Positions 16,250 to 25,575 of a stretch of 64,000 nucleotides of DNA are shown in pieces. The DNA is taken from contig JAFAER010000122.1 of assembly GCA_023423895.1 (NCBI GenBank), forward strand, positions 16,078 to 80,077, written 5' to 3'. Numbering within the stretch: position 1 is the stretch's first letter; every line of letters begins with the position of its first letter. A model generated the notes under the pieces. The model was not told the origin of the DNA, searched no databases, and was given only the letters and a program-made list of their open reading frames with translations. This stretch comes from Pseudomonadota bacterium. GTDB taxonomy: Bacteria; Myxococcota_A; Polyangia; Polyangiales; Polyangiaceae. The position numbers were made by a program, and so were the translations under genes.

Positions 16250-17081
16250 CGAAGGCCCCGAGCTCCTCGACCGTCGTCGCGATCCGTCCTGCTGCCGTCT
16301 CGAGCTCCGTTGCGAGGCGCTCTCGCTCGCCTGCGTCCGCGGACTCCGGCTCGCGCAGGAGAGCGGCGATGTCGAGGAGCCGCTCGGCCGGCTCGCGCAG
16401 CTCACCGGCGACACCCCCTGCGGCCCTGCCGAGGGCAGCGAGCTGGCTCGCGCCCTTCAAGCGTGCCGCTTGGTCCTCGATCATCGCCTCTCGTCGCTCG
16501 CGCTCCGCCTCGAAGAAGCTCGTCATCGCGAGGAGGAGCAAGAGGACGAACGCAGTCGAAGCTCCACGCGCCACGAGGGGCCCCATGGCTTCGTCATCGG
16601 CCTGGATGACGGAGAATACGCACAGCGCCGCGAGCTCGACGAGCGCGAGCGCCGTCGCGAGGACGGCTCCGCGCCGCGAAAGGAGCAGCCCCGCGCCGAC
16701 GGGGACGAGCGTGAACCAGTAGACCATCGATGATTCGATGCCGCCGAGTCCGACGGCCCGCACCGGGAAGATGACGAACACCGGCACGATGAAGAGCACC
16801 GCGGCCAACGTGGCCGTCTCGAACCTCCGCACCACCGCCGGGATTGCGAAGTAGTAGACACCGCTCACGAGCGTCACGAGCAGGCTCGCGTCGGCGCCAC
16901 CTCGTGCGAGCCCGATGAAGAACATGATCGTGACGAGCAGGCCCGCAATTCCGGAGAGGGCGACGACCAGACGTGCCTTGCGGACGAGGTCGAAGCGCCG
17001 CTCCGCTTCGTTCCGCCGCCGCCAGGCGATCGGCACGAAGGCGTCCGTCACCGTCTCGTAGTAGCGCCGTATGACCGACAT
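16236..17081 (-). CDS. Polytopic membrane protein with a histidine-kinase-like dimerisation segment lacking the His
   Basis: A 281-residue protein with five or six membrane helices (~40-205), a coiled-coil stretch, then 'Q-L-A-A-L-G-R-A-A-G-G-V-A-G-E-L-R-E-P-A'. This lines up with the HisKA motif LAxxGxLAAGVAHEINNPL, but the phospho-accepting His is Gly and Asn is absent. The protein ends ~50 residues later without an HATPase domain. It is probably a degenerate sensor that has lost kinase chemistry and kept dimerisation. It overlaps the Ser/Thr kinase start by 14 bp, so it may supply the sensory membrane part that the kinase lacks (inference). Confidence 0.8.
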   Translation of the reverse strand: MSVIRRYYETVTDAFVPIAWRRRNEAERRFDLVRKARLVVALSGIAGLLVTIMFFIGLARGGADASLLVTLVSGVYYFAIPAVVRRFETATLAAVLFIVPVFVIFPVRAVGLGGIESSMVYWFTLVPVGAGLLLSRRGAVLATALALVELAALCVFSVIQADDEAMGPLVARGASTAFVLLLLLAMTSFFEAERERREAMIEDQAARLKGASQLAALGRAAGGVAGELREPAERLLDIAALLREPESADAGERERLATELETAAGRIATTVEELGAFDVDR

Positions 17082-17171
17082 CCCCGACTCCGAGGGTAGG
17101 CCACACGGCCGGCGCGGACATCCCCCAAACGTCATCGCCGGGGACCGCTTCGATTTGGTGGCGCCCCGAAG

Positions 17172-17906
17172 CTAGAACCGCACGCCGACGCTCCCGCCGA
17201 TCGTTCGCGCCGCCGGCACGCTCTGCTCCGGCGACCACCGCGTCGTCGAACCGTTGTGGTACGTGACCGGGAAGAGCGTCATCACGAGCCCTCCGCCGAG
17301 CATCGCGCCGAGGCCACCGAGCGCGTAGTCTCGGCCGGTCGCGCGCTCTTGGTCGTTGCCGTTCTTGGCGAGCCGGACGCCGATCCCGATGAGAACCGCT
17401 CCGGCGACGACGGAGATGATGCCGAGTGCCGTGCCGGCATTCGACGTCGACTCGCCGAGCACGTGGTTGACCACCTCCGTCGGCCTCCGGACCCGGATCG
17501 TGATCGTGCTCCAGCGCGACGTGTCCTCGACCCCCGAGAACGCGAGACGGTGATCGCCGTACGGTAGCGTCACCGCGCAGGGCGTGGACTCGCAGAGGAG
17601 CTCGTCGAGCCGCACGGAGCCGGATCGCCGGAGCGTGCTCATCGAGCCGCTCGTCACGCGCAGGCTCCAGGCTCGGACGCGGGCAGGCACGTCCGTCGAG
17701 ATGATGACGCGCGCCATACCGTTGTTCGGTTCCGGAGGGACGGCGTCGAGATCGGGCATCGAGGCGGGGGGGCGCGGAGGCGGGTCGACGGCGCGCACGC
17801 AGCCCGTGGTCGATCCGCAAATCGCCACGGACACGGCGGCCACGACGAGGCGCGCTCCGCGCCCCGAGATGAGCAAGCGCATTCGGACGCTCCGAGCAGA
17901 TGGCAT
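17172..17906 (-). CDS. Lipoprotein with PEGA-like domain and a membrane helix
   Basis: About 244 residues from ATG 17906 (ATG 17882 is an alternative). The signal peptide ends at T-T-G-C36. Residues ~55-140 resemble a PEGA-type beta domain ('V-I-I-S-T-D-V-P-A-R-V', 'T-P-C-A-V-T-L-P-Y-G-D-H-R-L'). A hydrophobic helix (A-L-G-I-I-S-V-V-A-G-A-V-L-I-G-I-G) follows, then a second Gly-rich apolar segment. This layout is common in myxobacterial genes near Ser/Thr kinases. It is 90 bp upstream of the histidine-kinase-like gene, on the same strand, and could belong to that operon. Confidence 0.75.
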   Translation of the reverse strand: MPSARSVRMRLLISGRGARLVVAAVSVAICGSTTGCVRAVDPPPRPPASMPDLDAVPPEPNNGMARVIISTDVPARVRAWSLRVTSGSMSTLRRSGSVRLDELLCESTPCAVTLPYGDHRLAFSGVEDTSRWSTITIRVRRPTEVVNHVLGESTSNAGTALGIISVVAGAVLIGIGVRLAKNGNDQERATGRDYALGGLGAMLGGGLVMTLFPVTYHNGSTTRWSPEQSVPAARTIGGSVGVRF

Positions 17907-18135
17907 GCCACGACGACGATGTTCGATCGTCGACGGATCTCGAACCTGCGAGCCCGACGATGACGAGGGTTCACATCGTGCCGTTGCAGAGCGCACGGGT
18001 CGGACGCATGCGGTACGAAAGGGCGCCGGTCGCGCCCTCGGGATCGCGCCGCCAGTCGGTCACGACGTCTCGATGTATCGTCCGCCCCGCGGCAGTCGCC
18101 CTCGAAGCGCTCTTGCGAGCTGAAGCAAGAGCCGT

Positions 18136-21100
18136 CTACCGACGCGAGCGTCGGCGGCGCGTGAGGCCCAGGAAGAGCGCACCCCCGCCGCAAACGAAGA
18201 GGCCGCTCGGCGCTGAAGCGCGCGTCGAGCCGACGTTGCAGCCGCCATCATCCGAGGCTGCTGCTGCTGCCGGAGGCTCCGCGCCCGCATCGTTCTCGGG
18301 CGCGGTCGGGGTGGGGCCAGGCTCGGGCGTGCACGGCGTCGCGTCCGAGACGAGCTCGATGGACGTCTTGGCAATCCCGGTGAACGCGAGGTCTTGGATG
18401 TCCCAGCCCGTCGAGCCCCAGGTCGAATTGCTCCCGAAGCGGAAGCGAAGCTTCACGACCTTGCCCGCATACGAGGTCCCGAAGCGTGCCGTCGTTTGCG
18501 TCAGCGCAGGGAAACCGCGATTTACCCCGACGAACGCCGGCCGGCCCTTCAGCGGATTGTCGTCATCGGCCAGGATCGTCCCAGCGTAGCCCGGTGAGAA
18601 CTGCGCGCCGACGTCGGTCCAGGTCCTGCCGTTGTCCTCGCTCATCTCGACGACCGCGCCATCGTAGAAGAGTCGTTCGTCCGACCGACTCTCGAACTCC
18701 CAGCGTGTCTTGAAGGAGAGCGTGAGCTCCTCCGTGGTGGACACACGAATCAGCGGCGAGACGAGCCGATGGTCGGCGACACCCGGGAGGTCGTCGACGT
18801 GCCAGTGGCCGCCGCCCTCGGCGATCCACTGAAAGCCGCTTCCGACCGACGCCGGCGCGCTGTCGGTCGTCCATGTGCTTCCCTTCGTGTCGATCGGCTT
18901 CGAGCTGTCCGCCTTCACGTCGAAGTTGCCAATCCCGTGGAGCGTGCCCGTGATCGTTCGCGGGACTGCGAGCTCCGGGTCGGTCAGGGAGATCGCGAGC
19001 GTGTACGGGGCAATTTGCGCCTGACCCGTCATGGATACGTCGACGCTCGCGGAGGCCGTCTGGAACGGCTTGGCCGCGGGGAACGTGATCTTCCCGCCGT
19101 TCGCGAAGGTCAGGCCGGGCACGTCGCTCCTGACGGTCGCGGTCGCGCCAGTGAGGTCGGAGAAGCCGGTGTTCTTGATCGTGACGACGAGCTTGCCGGT
19201 CTCCCCATCGTCGAGGATCCCGTCCTGATCGCAGGAGCTGACGTCATCGTGGAGCCGGTAGCCCACGAGGTCGAGGTCGGTGCCCTTTGCAGTGAAGCTC
19301 TCGACGACGCCCGGGTTGCCCTGTGCGGTTCGCTCGGGTGCGACGGCACCTGCTCCAGCCCCACGCTTCGCGAAGGCGGCGAGGAAGAGAGCGTAGTCCT
19401 CGTCGTCGCTCGCAGCCGCCGCGGCGAGGAAGGCGTCACGAGCCTCGAGATACGTCGGCGTGGGCGGCATCAGCTTCAGGGCCGCGACGAGGTAGCGCTT
19501 CATCCGCGTTTGCGCGGCGTCGAAGGTGAGCCGCGCCGAGTCACGGAGCAGCGCGGCGTAGCACTCCCACAACATCACCGCGAAGACCTCGCCGGCGTCG
19601 TGGACGGCGGACATCGGCGCAGCGACGAAGCGGACCGGGACGTCCGCAGGCAGCGTCGAGCCGTCTTCGATGTGCTTGAACGTGAGGGGATTCTTCGTGA
19701 GGTCCGTGCTGTACGGGTACCGACGCAGGCCGAAGTAGATCCCGTTCGTCTCGCCGCCGCTCTCCACGTAGTTGTTGGCCCCGTAAGTGCCGCTCCAGCT
19801 CACGTTGGCGCCGACCGCGGCATCCTCCGCACGCACGGTGAGGAGGAGCGCAATGAAGTCGGCCATCCCCTCGTCGAGCGCATCGGCCTGGGGCCCGTCG
19901 AGCCCGGAGGCATCGTGCACGAGGCGGTTCGTCATCGTGTGCCCCCATTCGTGCGCGACGAGCGCCAGGTCGAGCGCAGAGTCGCGATCCGGGCCTCGAT
20001 ACTGCATCTTCATGCGCGCGGTCACCGCGCCGACGCCGAGCGCGGTCTTGATCGCATCGCCCTTCTGCTTGCTGATCCCGAGCGACGGAATGGTGATCGC
20101 ATCGGCGATCGAGCCATCGTTCGAGAGCACGGGCAGGATGTTCGGCGCCTTTCCCGCAACGAGCACGCCCTTGGCGCCCGCGATCTGCGCGTTGAGCACC
20201 TGCCTCTTGGTGCTGCACGCCCCGAGGTCGACGAGCACGATCTTGCCGGCGACGCCGTTCCCGAGTGCTTCACACGCGTCGGTGCTCGACGCCCCAGCTC
20301 CGTCGTCCGCGAGGACGAGGGCATCCGTGAAGTCGTGATCATCCGTCGGCCCGAAGCGCGCTCGGCTGACCTCCCCGAGGTCACCGATGCTGGCGGGATC
20401 CGTCACCTGCGCCAAGAGCGTGTCCACGCCGTAGAAGACGTACATCTGAATGCGCGCCGGCGCGCCGTCCGCCGGCGTGCGCGCGTTCGCGTTGTTGACC
20501 CCCGCATGATCCTGGGTTTGGCCGACGATCGCATCGTTGCCCGCCCCTCCACGCCCGAAGTTGTCGGTCTGATGATTCCCCGCCTTCTCGTCGAAGCCGG
20601 CGTCGTAGAACCAGTCGTGGAGGAAGTTCAGCGTGTAGAAGAGCTGCACCGTCGACGCGGATCGCTGCGTGGCGTCGGGGTACGGGTTCTGCCCGCTGTC
20701 GTAGGCGAAGTCGAACGTCTTCGAGGAGGTGAGCGCTGGACGGAGATCGCCCGCGCCGAACCCGTCGGGAGCGACGAGGTCCGCATACGCATCGACGTTG
20801 TTGCCGGTCGTCACGCTCGCGTTCGCGGGGAGCCACGGGTCGTTCTTGCTGAACGGTGACGACTCGAGCGTGACGAGGTTCTGCCCGACGAACGGAAACT
20901 GAACACGGTTCGGCGTACCGGCAGGATGGGGCAACGTGCCGTTGCCGAGAGGACTGTCGTAGGGCTGGTGCTTCCCCGAGCTGTCGGCGAACACGCGGTA
21001 GCTGAACGAGTCGGCCGCGACGAGGTTCTTCTCGAAGAGGATGCTGGCGTCGCTCGCATCGACCACGAACGATCGCGCGTCGGTGTCGGGCGCCCCGGCG

Positions 21101-21804
21101 CGCTCGACCTCGAGCTCGACGTAGTAAGCCGCGTCGAGGCCGTTTGCGCGCGGGAACCACACCTTCTTCACGCGAGCCTTGGCGTTCTCCGCCACGTAGC
21201 GGCGGTAGCCCGCGCCGTCCTCGTCGCGCAGAACGAACGCCGGAGCGGAAGCCTCTCTCGTCATCGCGGTAAGGGCCGCTCCGGCGCACTCCGATTCGCT
21301 CCTCGCGAACGCCGCGTGCCCGGCTCGCGGCTCGACCGTGGGAGCCAGGTAGCCGGAGATCGCGACAGGCTCTCTGGCGCGGGTCATCGCCACATTCAGC
21401 TGCGCACGAAAGACGTCGATGCCCGTGACCTTCTGTTCGAGCCGAGCGACGATCGGTCCGCTGCCATGCGCGTCGATCTCCGTCATCGCCGCGGCGGCGA
21501 GCGCGCTCGGTCCGATGCCGAGGGTCTCGCGAGCTCTTCCGACGGCGGCCCACGCGATCTGCTCGGGCGTCGTCCCCGCCGCCACCTCGAACGGGACGCC
21601 GGCGGAGCCTCGGAGCCACGTGAACGTCGGCACGCCCAGCTCCCTGTTCCGGTGAACGACGGTAGGCGTGAATCCCGCAATCGCGCGGGCGGCATCGGGC
21701 GCCGGCGTGTCCGCTGACGGTGCAGACGAGTCGGTGCCCGTCCCGCACGCAGCAAGTAGAGCGAGCGTCACGGGCGCGACAACGGACGAACGAACGGGGC
21801 GCAT
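18136..21804 (-). CDS. M36 (fungalysin-family) metalloprotease with PA, beta-sandwich and MYXO-CTERM domains
   Basis: A 1222-residue secreted zinc protease. Domain order: signal with an L-A-A-C-type lipobox (C20), FTP-like propeptide, M36 catalytic domain with a protease-associated (PA) domain inserted before the active site, H618-E-W-G-H622 with the third ligand in 'A-L-D-E-G-M-A-D-F', tandem beta-sandwich domains (~870-1170; one with 'W-H-V-D-D' and 'E-M-S-E-D-N-G-R-T-W'), and a MYXO-CTERM tail 'G-G-C-N-V-G' + helix + 'R-R-R-R-S-R-R'. It should digest extracellular or prey protein. Having both a lipobox and a MYXO-CTERM tail is odd. ATG 21804 gives the shortest complete signal. No operon partners. 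Confidence 0.93.
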   Translation of the reverse strand: MRPVRSSVVAPVTLALLAACGTGTDSSAPSADTPAPDAARAIAGFTPTVVHRNRELGVPTFTWLRGSAGVPFEVAAGTTPEQIAWAAVGRARETLGIGPSALAAAAMTEIDAHGSGPIVARLEQKVTGIDVFRAQLNVAMTRAREPVAISGYLAPTVEPRAGHAAFARSESECAGAALTAMTREASAPAFVLRDEDGAGYRRYVAENAKARVKKVWFPRANGLDAAYYVELEVERAGAPDTDARSFVVDASDASILFEKNLVAADSFSYRVFADSSGKHQPYDSPLGNGTLPHPAGTPNRVQFPFVGQNLVTLESSPFSKNDPWLPANASVTTGNNVDAYADLVAPDGFGAGDLRPALTSSKTFDFAYDSGQNPYPDATQRSASTVQLFYTLNFLHDWFYDAGFDEKAGNHQTDNFGRGGAGNDAIVGQTQDHAGVNNANARTPADGAPARIQMYVFYGVDTLLAQVTDPASIGDLGEVSRARFGPTDDHDFTDALVLADDGAGASSTDACEALGNGVAGKIVLVDLGACSTKRQVLNAQIAGAKGVLVAGKAPNILPVLSNDGSIADAITIPSLGISKQKGDAIKTALGVGAVTARMKMQYRGPDRDSALDLALVAHEWGHTMTNRLVHDASGLDGPQADALDEGMADFIALLLTVRAEDAAVGANVSWSGTYGANNYVESGGETNGIYFGLRRYPYSTDLTKNPLTFKHIEDGSTLPADVPVRFVAAPMSAVHDAGEVFAVMLWECYAALLRDSARLTFDAAQTRMKRYLVAALKLMPPTPTYLEARDAFLAAAAASDDEDYALFLAAFAKRGAGAGAVAPERTAQGNPGVVESFTAKGTDLDLVGYRLHDDVSSCDQDGILDDGETGKLVVTIKNTGFSDLTGATATVRSDVPGLTFANGGKITFPAAKPFQTASASVDVSMTGQAQIAPYTLAISLTDPELAVPRTITGTLHGIGNFDVKADSSKPIDTKGSTWTTDSAPASVGSGFQWIAEGGGHWHVDDLPGVADHRLVSPLIRVSTTEELTLSFKTRWEFESRSDERLFYDGAVVEMSEDNGRTWTDVGAQFSPGYAGTILADDDNPLKGRPAFVGVNRGFPALTQTTARFGTSYAGKVVKLRFRFGSNSTWGSTGWDIQDLAFTGIAKTSIELVSDATPCTPEPGPTPTAPENDAGAEPPAAAAASDDGGCNVGSTRASAPSGLFVCGGGALFLGLTRRRRSRR

Positions 21805-22073
21805 CGTCGCATACTCGCCGAAGTCGCGATCTGCGTCTCTCCGATTCAACATCCGAACTGAGCGGCACGCGCGAGCTCTCCGGCCCGAAGCCCACCCCAC
21901 CCCGCTCTGACACCCCAGAGGCGCTGCCTGGCTTCTTCCTCTCCGGGGGCGTCGAGCGCCTGCCGAGCGCCTCCCCGAGCGCGCCGGCGGTCGACCTCGC
22001 GATCCATCTCCGCGTGTCCGCAGGTCTCCGTGCGAACGTCGCGTCTTCGCCGGGCAGGTCGGCGCGCTTCACC

Positions 22074-22970
22074 TCAACGCGGGTCGACGACAGGTGCGCA
22101 GGTCGACGAGCCCGCGCCGACGAGCACGGCGCCTGCGTCCGCGATCACGGTCGTCGAGGTCTTCGTCGCCGGCGCGTAGCGGATGACGGAAGATGGCGAC
22201 GCGCCGAATCCGAAGCTCGCAAAGATCCAGAAGTCGCCGCCCCAGTGGGCGACGGCGTAGGCCGCCGAGCCCAGCGCCGAGGTGCGGTACGTCTCGATGC
22301 TGTTGCCAGTCGTCTTGTCGATCTGGGCAACCACGCCGTTGACGTTGCTGTAAGCGAACAGCTTGCCTTCGCCCGTACCGGTCAGCTCCGCGATGCCGGG
22401 CAACGCCATCGGTCCGACGCGTCCCACCTCGAGAGTCGAGGTGTCGATCGTGAAGAGTCCGTTGTTGGATATGAACAACGTCTCCCCAGCTCCCGAATCG
22501 TTCTTCGCGAAGCCCATACCGAAATATCCAACAGCCGACGGCTTGTTGCGCAACACCACTTCTTCACAGTGCAGGTCGGCGAGGCGGACCTTCATCAGCT
22601 GGCCGGTCTGGTAGACGACCCACGCCGTGCCGTAGCGGTCGATGGCCATCGAGGCGACGTTCTTCGCCGGACACTCGAGGTAACCGAGACGCGTCAGCGA
22701 GAGGGACTCCGGATCGAAGCGGTAGAGCGCGTCCGGCGCCATCGAGAGCGCGTAGATCTTCGTGGTTTCACTCGCGCACTCCGTCTCGGCGCCGGCGTCC
22801 ACGTCACCCGCGTCTGGAGTGGTGAGCGGACCGGGCGGCGGCGCAGCGCCGTCGGGAACGTCCTTGAAATCGGCTCGATCGGACGAACATTGCACGGCCG
22901 AGGCACCGAACACGAAGAGCGCGACGGGCGCGGCATTCGAGGCACAGCGGCGTAGCCATCGAAGAAACAT
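22074..22970 (-). CDS. Propeller-like lipoprotein, last gene of cluster B
   Basis: A 298-residue lipoprotein (A-V-Q-C28) with a Pro/Asp/Ala linker and a repeat-bearing body: 'I-Y-A-L-S-M-A-P-D-A-L-Y-R-F-D-P', 'A-S-M-A-I-D-R-Y-G-T-A-W-V-V', 'L-F-I-S-N-N-G-L-F-T-I-D', 'L-F-A-Y-S-N-V-N-G-V-V-A-Q-I-D'. These are typical blade strands of NHL/YVTN-like propellers. Cys occur at '...T-E-C-A-S-E', 'L-E-C-P-A' and 'L-H-C-E-E', and near the C-terminus. It begins 14 bp after the RCC1 gene and ends the cassette; no terminator is obvious. It takes the variable cargo position. Confidence 0.8.
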   Translation of the reverse strand: MFLRWLRRCASNAAPVALFVFGASAVQCSSDRADFKDVPDGAAPPPGPLTTPDAGDVDAGAETECASETTKIYALSMAPDALYRFDPESLSLTRLGYLECPAKNVASMAIDRYGTAWVVYQTGQLMKVRLADLHCEEVVLRNKPSAVGYFGMGFAKNDSGAGETLFISNNGLFTIDTSTLEVGRVGPMALPGIAELTGTGEGKLFAYSNVNGVVAQIDKTTGNSIETYRTSALGSAAYAVAHWGGDFWIFASFGFGASPSSVIRYAPATKTSTTVIADAGAVLVGAGSSTCAPVVDPR

Positions 22971-22984
22971 CGACTTGTCCTCTC

Positions 22985-24403
22985 TCACTGGGAGAAGCGA
23001 ACGGCCCCGGGTTTGGGGTCTTCGAGCTGCGGGTCGTCGACGCCCCGGCCGAGCAGGCCGTGCTTGTTCGTGCCCCAGCACTCGACGATGCCGGAGCGAA
23101 GGAGGGCGCACGACGTCCTTCCGACGATGGCCACCGCCACCGCGGGCCCGCTCAGTGCTTCCACGCGGAACGGCGTGCCGGTGGTCTCGGCGCCTTTGAA
23201 CCCCCAGCAGTAGACGCGACCACTCGCCGTGGCCGCGCACGTCCGGCCATCGTCGGCAGCAACGTGGAGTGGAACGTCGCGCCGAGGAGCGCTGCCTGCA
23301 TCCACGTCGTCGGCATCGGTGACCTCCGCGAGGAGCGTCGGTGCAGGAAGCGCGGAGATCTGGCTGGTCGTGCCGCGCCCGAGCTCGCCGGCCCGGTTCG
23401 CTCCCCAACATTGGACGAACCGGCCAGCAATCGCGCACGCGTGCGAGCTCGAGAGCGCAAGCGCGCGGGCACCGCTGATGTCCGGCACCAGCGTCGGGAA
23501 CGGATCGATGGTCTCCGAGCTGTCGCGACCAAGGCGGTGCATGCACTGCGCGGAGAAACCGACGCACTCGGTCGACCCCCACGAGAAGAGCTCGCCCTGG
23601 TTCGTGAGCGCGAAGGAGATCCCGACACCTGTCGCGGCAAGGGCGAGCGGGCGATCCCCGAGCGGGATCTCCGCCGGCGGCACGAACGGCTCGCCGGGCG
23701 GCTTCGCGAGCTGCTGGTGCTGATTGTTCCCCCAGCACACCATCTTGCCGGCAGCACTGGTAACGCAAGCGGTCTCGTCGCCGACGGCGACGCGCATTGC
23801 GGAAGGCACGAGGTCTTGCCGCGTCGGCAGCATCGGATCGAAGAGCGGCGGCCCTCCGTCGGCATCGACGCCCGCGCCGACGAGAGCCGGGGCGCCCCAG
23901 CAGAACACGCCGCCATCAGCGATGGTCACGCACCCGTTCGCGCCGCCGACGTCCACGCTCGTCACGTCGGAGAGCCCCTCGACACGGACCGGGGAGGAGC
24001 TCATCGGAAGTCCTCCGCCGCCTGCGTCGAGGTCCACCCCGAGGCGGCGATCCAGGTTGCTTCCCCAGCACTGGACAGTCCCGTCCGCGAGCAGCGCGCA
24101 GAACGAGCCGAAGTGGTCGAACGGCGGGCCCATGAAGTTGAACTTGTTGCTACCGGTGATGGCAACCGCGCATGGGGCCGCGTCGCACGCGACGGCAGCA
24201 TCGGGGATGTCGAATTCGTCCTCGACGGCTGCATCCGTGGCCCCGGCGTCACCAGTCACGTCTGCATCGCCGTCCGGCACATCCGCAGCGTCTTGCCCTG
24301 CGTCCTCGTTGGTCTGCGTGCCCATGACGACATTCGTGGAGCAATGAAGCAGCGCTGCTCCGGTCAACATCGCGCCGAAAGAAAAGCGAACCCTCGACGT
24401 CAT
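22985..24403 (-). CDS. RCC1-repeat lipoprotein, cluster B
   Basis: A 472-residue lipoprotein (L-L-H-C21) with an Asp/Ala linker to about residue 60. The remainder consists of RCC1-type blades, recognisable by 'C-A-L-L-A-D-G-T-V-Q-C-W-G', 'V-F-C-W-G', 'M-V-C-W-G-N-N', 'V-Q-C-W-G-A-N', 'V-Y-C-W-G' and 'V-E-C-W-G-T-N', each pairing a Cys with a preceding Cys of the same blade. It resembles the RCC1 gene at the left window edge. Here it lies directly after one WGS-repeat gene (4-bp overlap); in cluster A it follows two. Function unknown. Confidence 0.9.
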   Translation of the reverse strand: MTSRVRFSFGAMLTGAALLHCSTNVVMGTQTNEDAGQDAADVPDGDADVTGDAGATDAAVEDEFDIPDAAVACDAAPCAVAITGSNKFNFMGPPFDHFGSFCALLADGTVQCWGSNLDRRLGVDLDAGGGGLPMSSSPVRVEGLSDVTSVDVGGANGCVTIADGGVFCWGAPALVGAGVDADGGPPLFDPMLPTRQDLVPSAMRVAVGDETACVTSAAGKMVCWGNNQHQQLAKPPGEPFVPPAEIPLGDRPLALAATGVGISFALTNQGELFSWGSTECVGFSAQCMHRLGRDSSETIDPFPTLVPDISGARALALSSSHACAIAGRFVQCWGANRAGELGRGTTSQISALPAPTLLAEVTDADDVDAGSAPRRDVPLHVAADDGRTCAATASGRVYCWGFKGAETTGTPFRVEALSGPAVAVAIVGRTSCALLRSGIVECWGTNKHGLLGRGVDDPQLEDPKPGAVRFSQ

Positions 24404-25575
24404 GGTGCCTTCGATTCCGGCGTCTTGCCGTGGTGAAGGAGGATGTTCCGTCCGGCGATCCAGATGTCGTCCTTGCTCGATCCCCAGATCGCGAGCAGGT
24501 CCTCGGTGGTGACGCTCCGGAGGGCGCCTTCTGCGTTCTTCCACGAAGTGCCGTCCCAGTGCAGGATCGTGCCGGCGTCTCCGACGACCCACACGTCGTC
24601 TGCGGCGAGCCCCCAGAGAGCGCGGATCGACTGGTTCGTCGGGGGCTCGACGGCGAGGTCGACGTAGTCGCCTCCGTCACCTCGCGTGAAGCGGCGCATC
24701 AGCCCGCTCTCGCCGGCCGCCCATACGTCACCGTCGGGGCCGCACCATACCGCGTTGAGGTTCCGCGAGGTGTCGGTGTTGATTGCCTTCCAGTCGGCGT
24801 GGTCCCCGCGCCAGCCCTCGCTGAACCGGGTCTTCCCGCCGTCGCCGACGACCCAGACCCCGGTCGAGGGCCCGCCGCAGATCGCGTTGTAGGTCGCTGA
24901 ATCGAAGTACGGCGGCTCAGCGATCGGGATCCCCGAGGCTTGCCACTGCGGCTCACCGTTCCGCCAGCCGTCACAGTGATAGAGCGTCGGCAGGCGCGTC
25001 ATGAAGTCGAATCCCACGACCGACGCTCCGACGGCCCACACGTCGCTCGCGCTGCTGCCCCACATCGCGGCGATCGGCATCGGATGCCCGAGCGGGTCCA
25101 TGCCGGTGCCGGAGTCGACCTCGGCGCCGGATGACCGGGACCAACCACCGTCAGGGGCGCCCGCTCCGTCGTTGTGCCAGATCCATTTCGTGCTGCCGAA
25201 CGCCCAGACGTCGCCGGGTCCACTCCCCCAGACGCTAGCGAGCGGAAGTTGCGTTTCGATCTTGGTCCGCGAGAGCTCCGTCCCGTCCCAGTGAAAGACG
25301 ACCGCCGGAGAGGCGGCAATCCAGACGTCGTTCGATGCGGATCCCCAGATCCCGTTTATCGATATCCGCTCCGGCGGGAGGGCGACGGGGCACCACTCGC
25401 CAGCATTGCAGCCTTCTACCGGCGGAAGGGGCGCGTGCGTGTCGGCGTGGCCCGCATCCTGGATGGGAAGACGGGGCAAGGTCTCGCTCTCTGCACAGCT
25501 CGCGATGACGTACGCCGCGCTCATCGCCGCCAGCAGGGTGGCGAGAGACAGTGTCCTGGGGCTTCTGCGTGACAT
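24400..25575 (-). CDS. WGS-repeat (seven-blade) lipoprotein, cluster B
   Basis: A 391-residue lipoprotein (I-A-S-C27). 'C-N-A-G-E-W-C-P-V-A-L-P-P' precedes seven repeats that start 'G-I-W-G-S-A-S-N-D-V-W-I' and end 'A-I-W-G-S-S-K-D-D-I-W-I-A-G'. One repeat has 'A-I-C-G-G' in place of W-G and the next 'A-V-W-C-G', so a Cys pair may link neighbouring blades. Start and stop overlap the adjacent genes (1 bp upstream, 4 bp downstream). It is the only WGS gene in cluster B, where clusters A and C have two. Confidence 0.9.
   Translation of the reverse strand: MSRRSPRTLSLATLLAAMSAAYVIASCAESETLPRLPIQDAGHADTHAPLPPVEGCNAGEWCPVALPPERISINGIWGSASNDVWIAASPAVVFHWDGTELSRTKIETQLPLASVWGSGPGDVWAFGSTKWIWHNDGAGAPDGGWSRSSGAEVDSGTGMDPLGHPMPIAAMWGSSASDVWAVGASVVGFDFMTRLPTLYHCDGWRNGEPQWQASGIPIAEPPYFDSATYNAICGGPSTGVWVVGDGGKTRFSEGWRGDHADWKAINTDTSRNLNAVWCGPDGDVWAAGESGLMRRFTRGDGGDYVDLAVEPPTNQSIRALWGLAADDVWVVGDAGTILHWDGTSWKNAEGALRSVTTEDLLAIWGSSKDDIWIAGRNILLHHGKTPESKAP

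Noticed and set aside
18769..20859. A 696-codon plus-strand frame
   Set aside because: It lies wholly opposite the M36 protease gene, and the translation is Arg/Val/Asp-rich without recognisable motifs.
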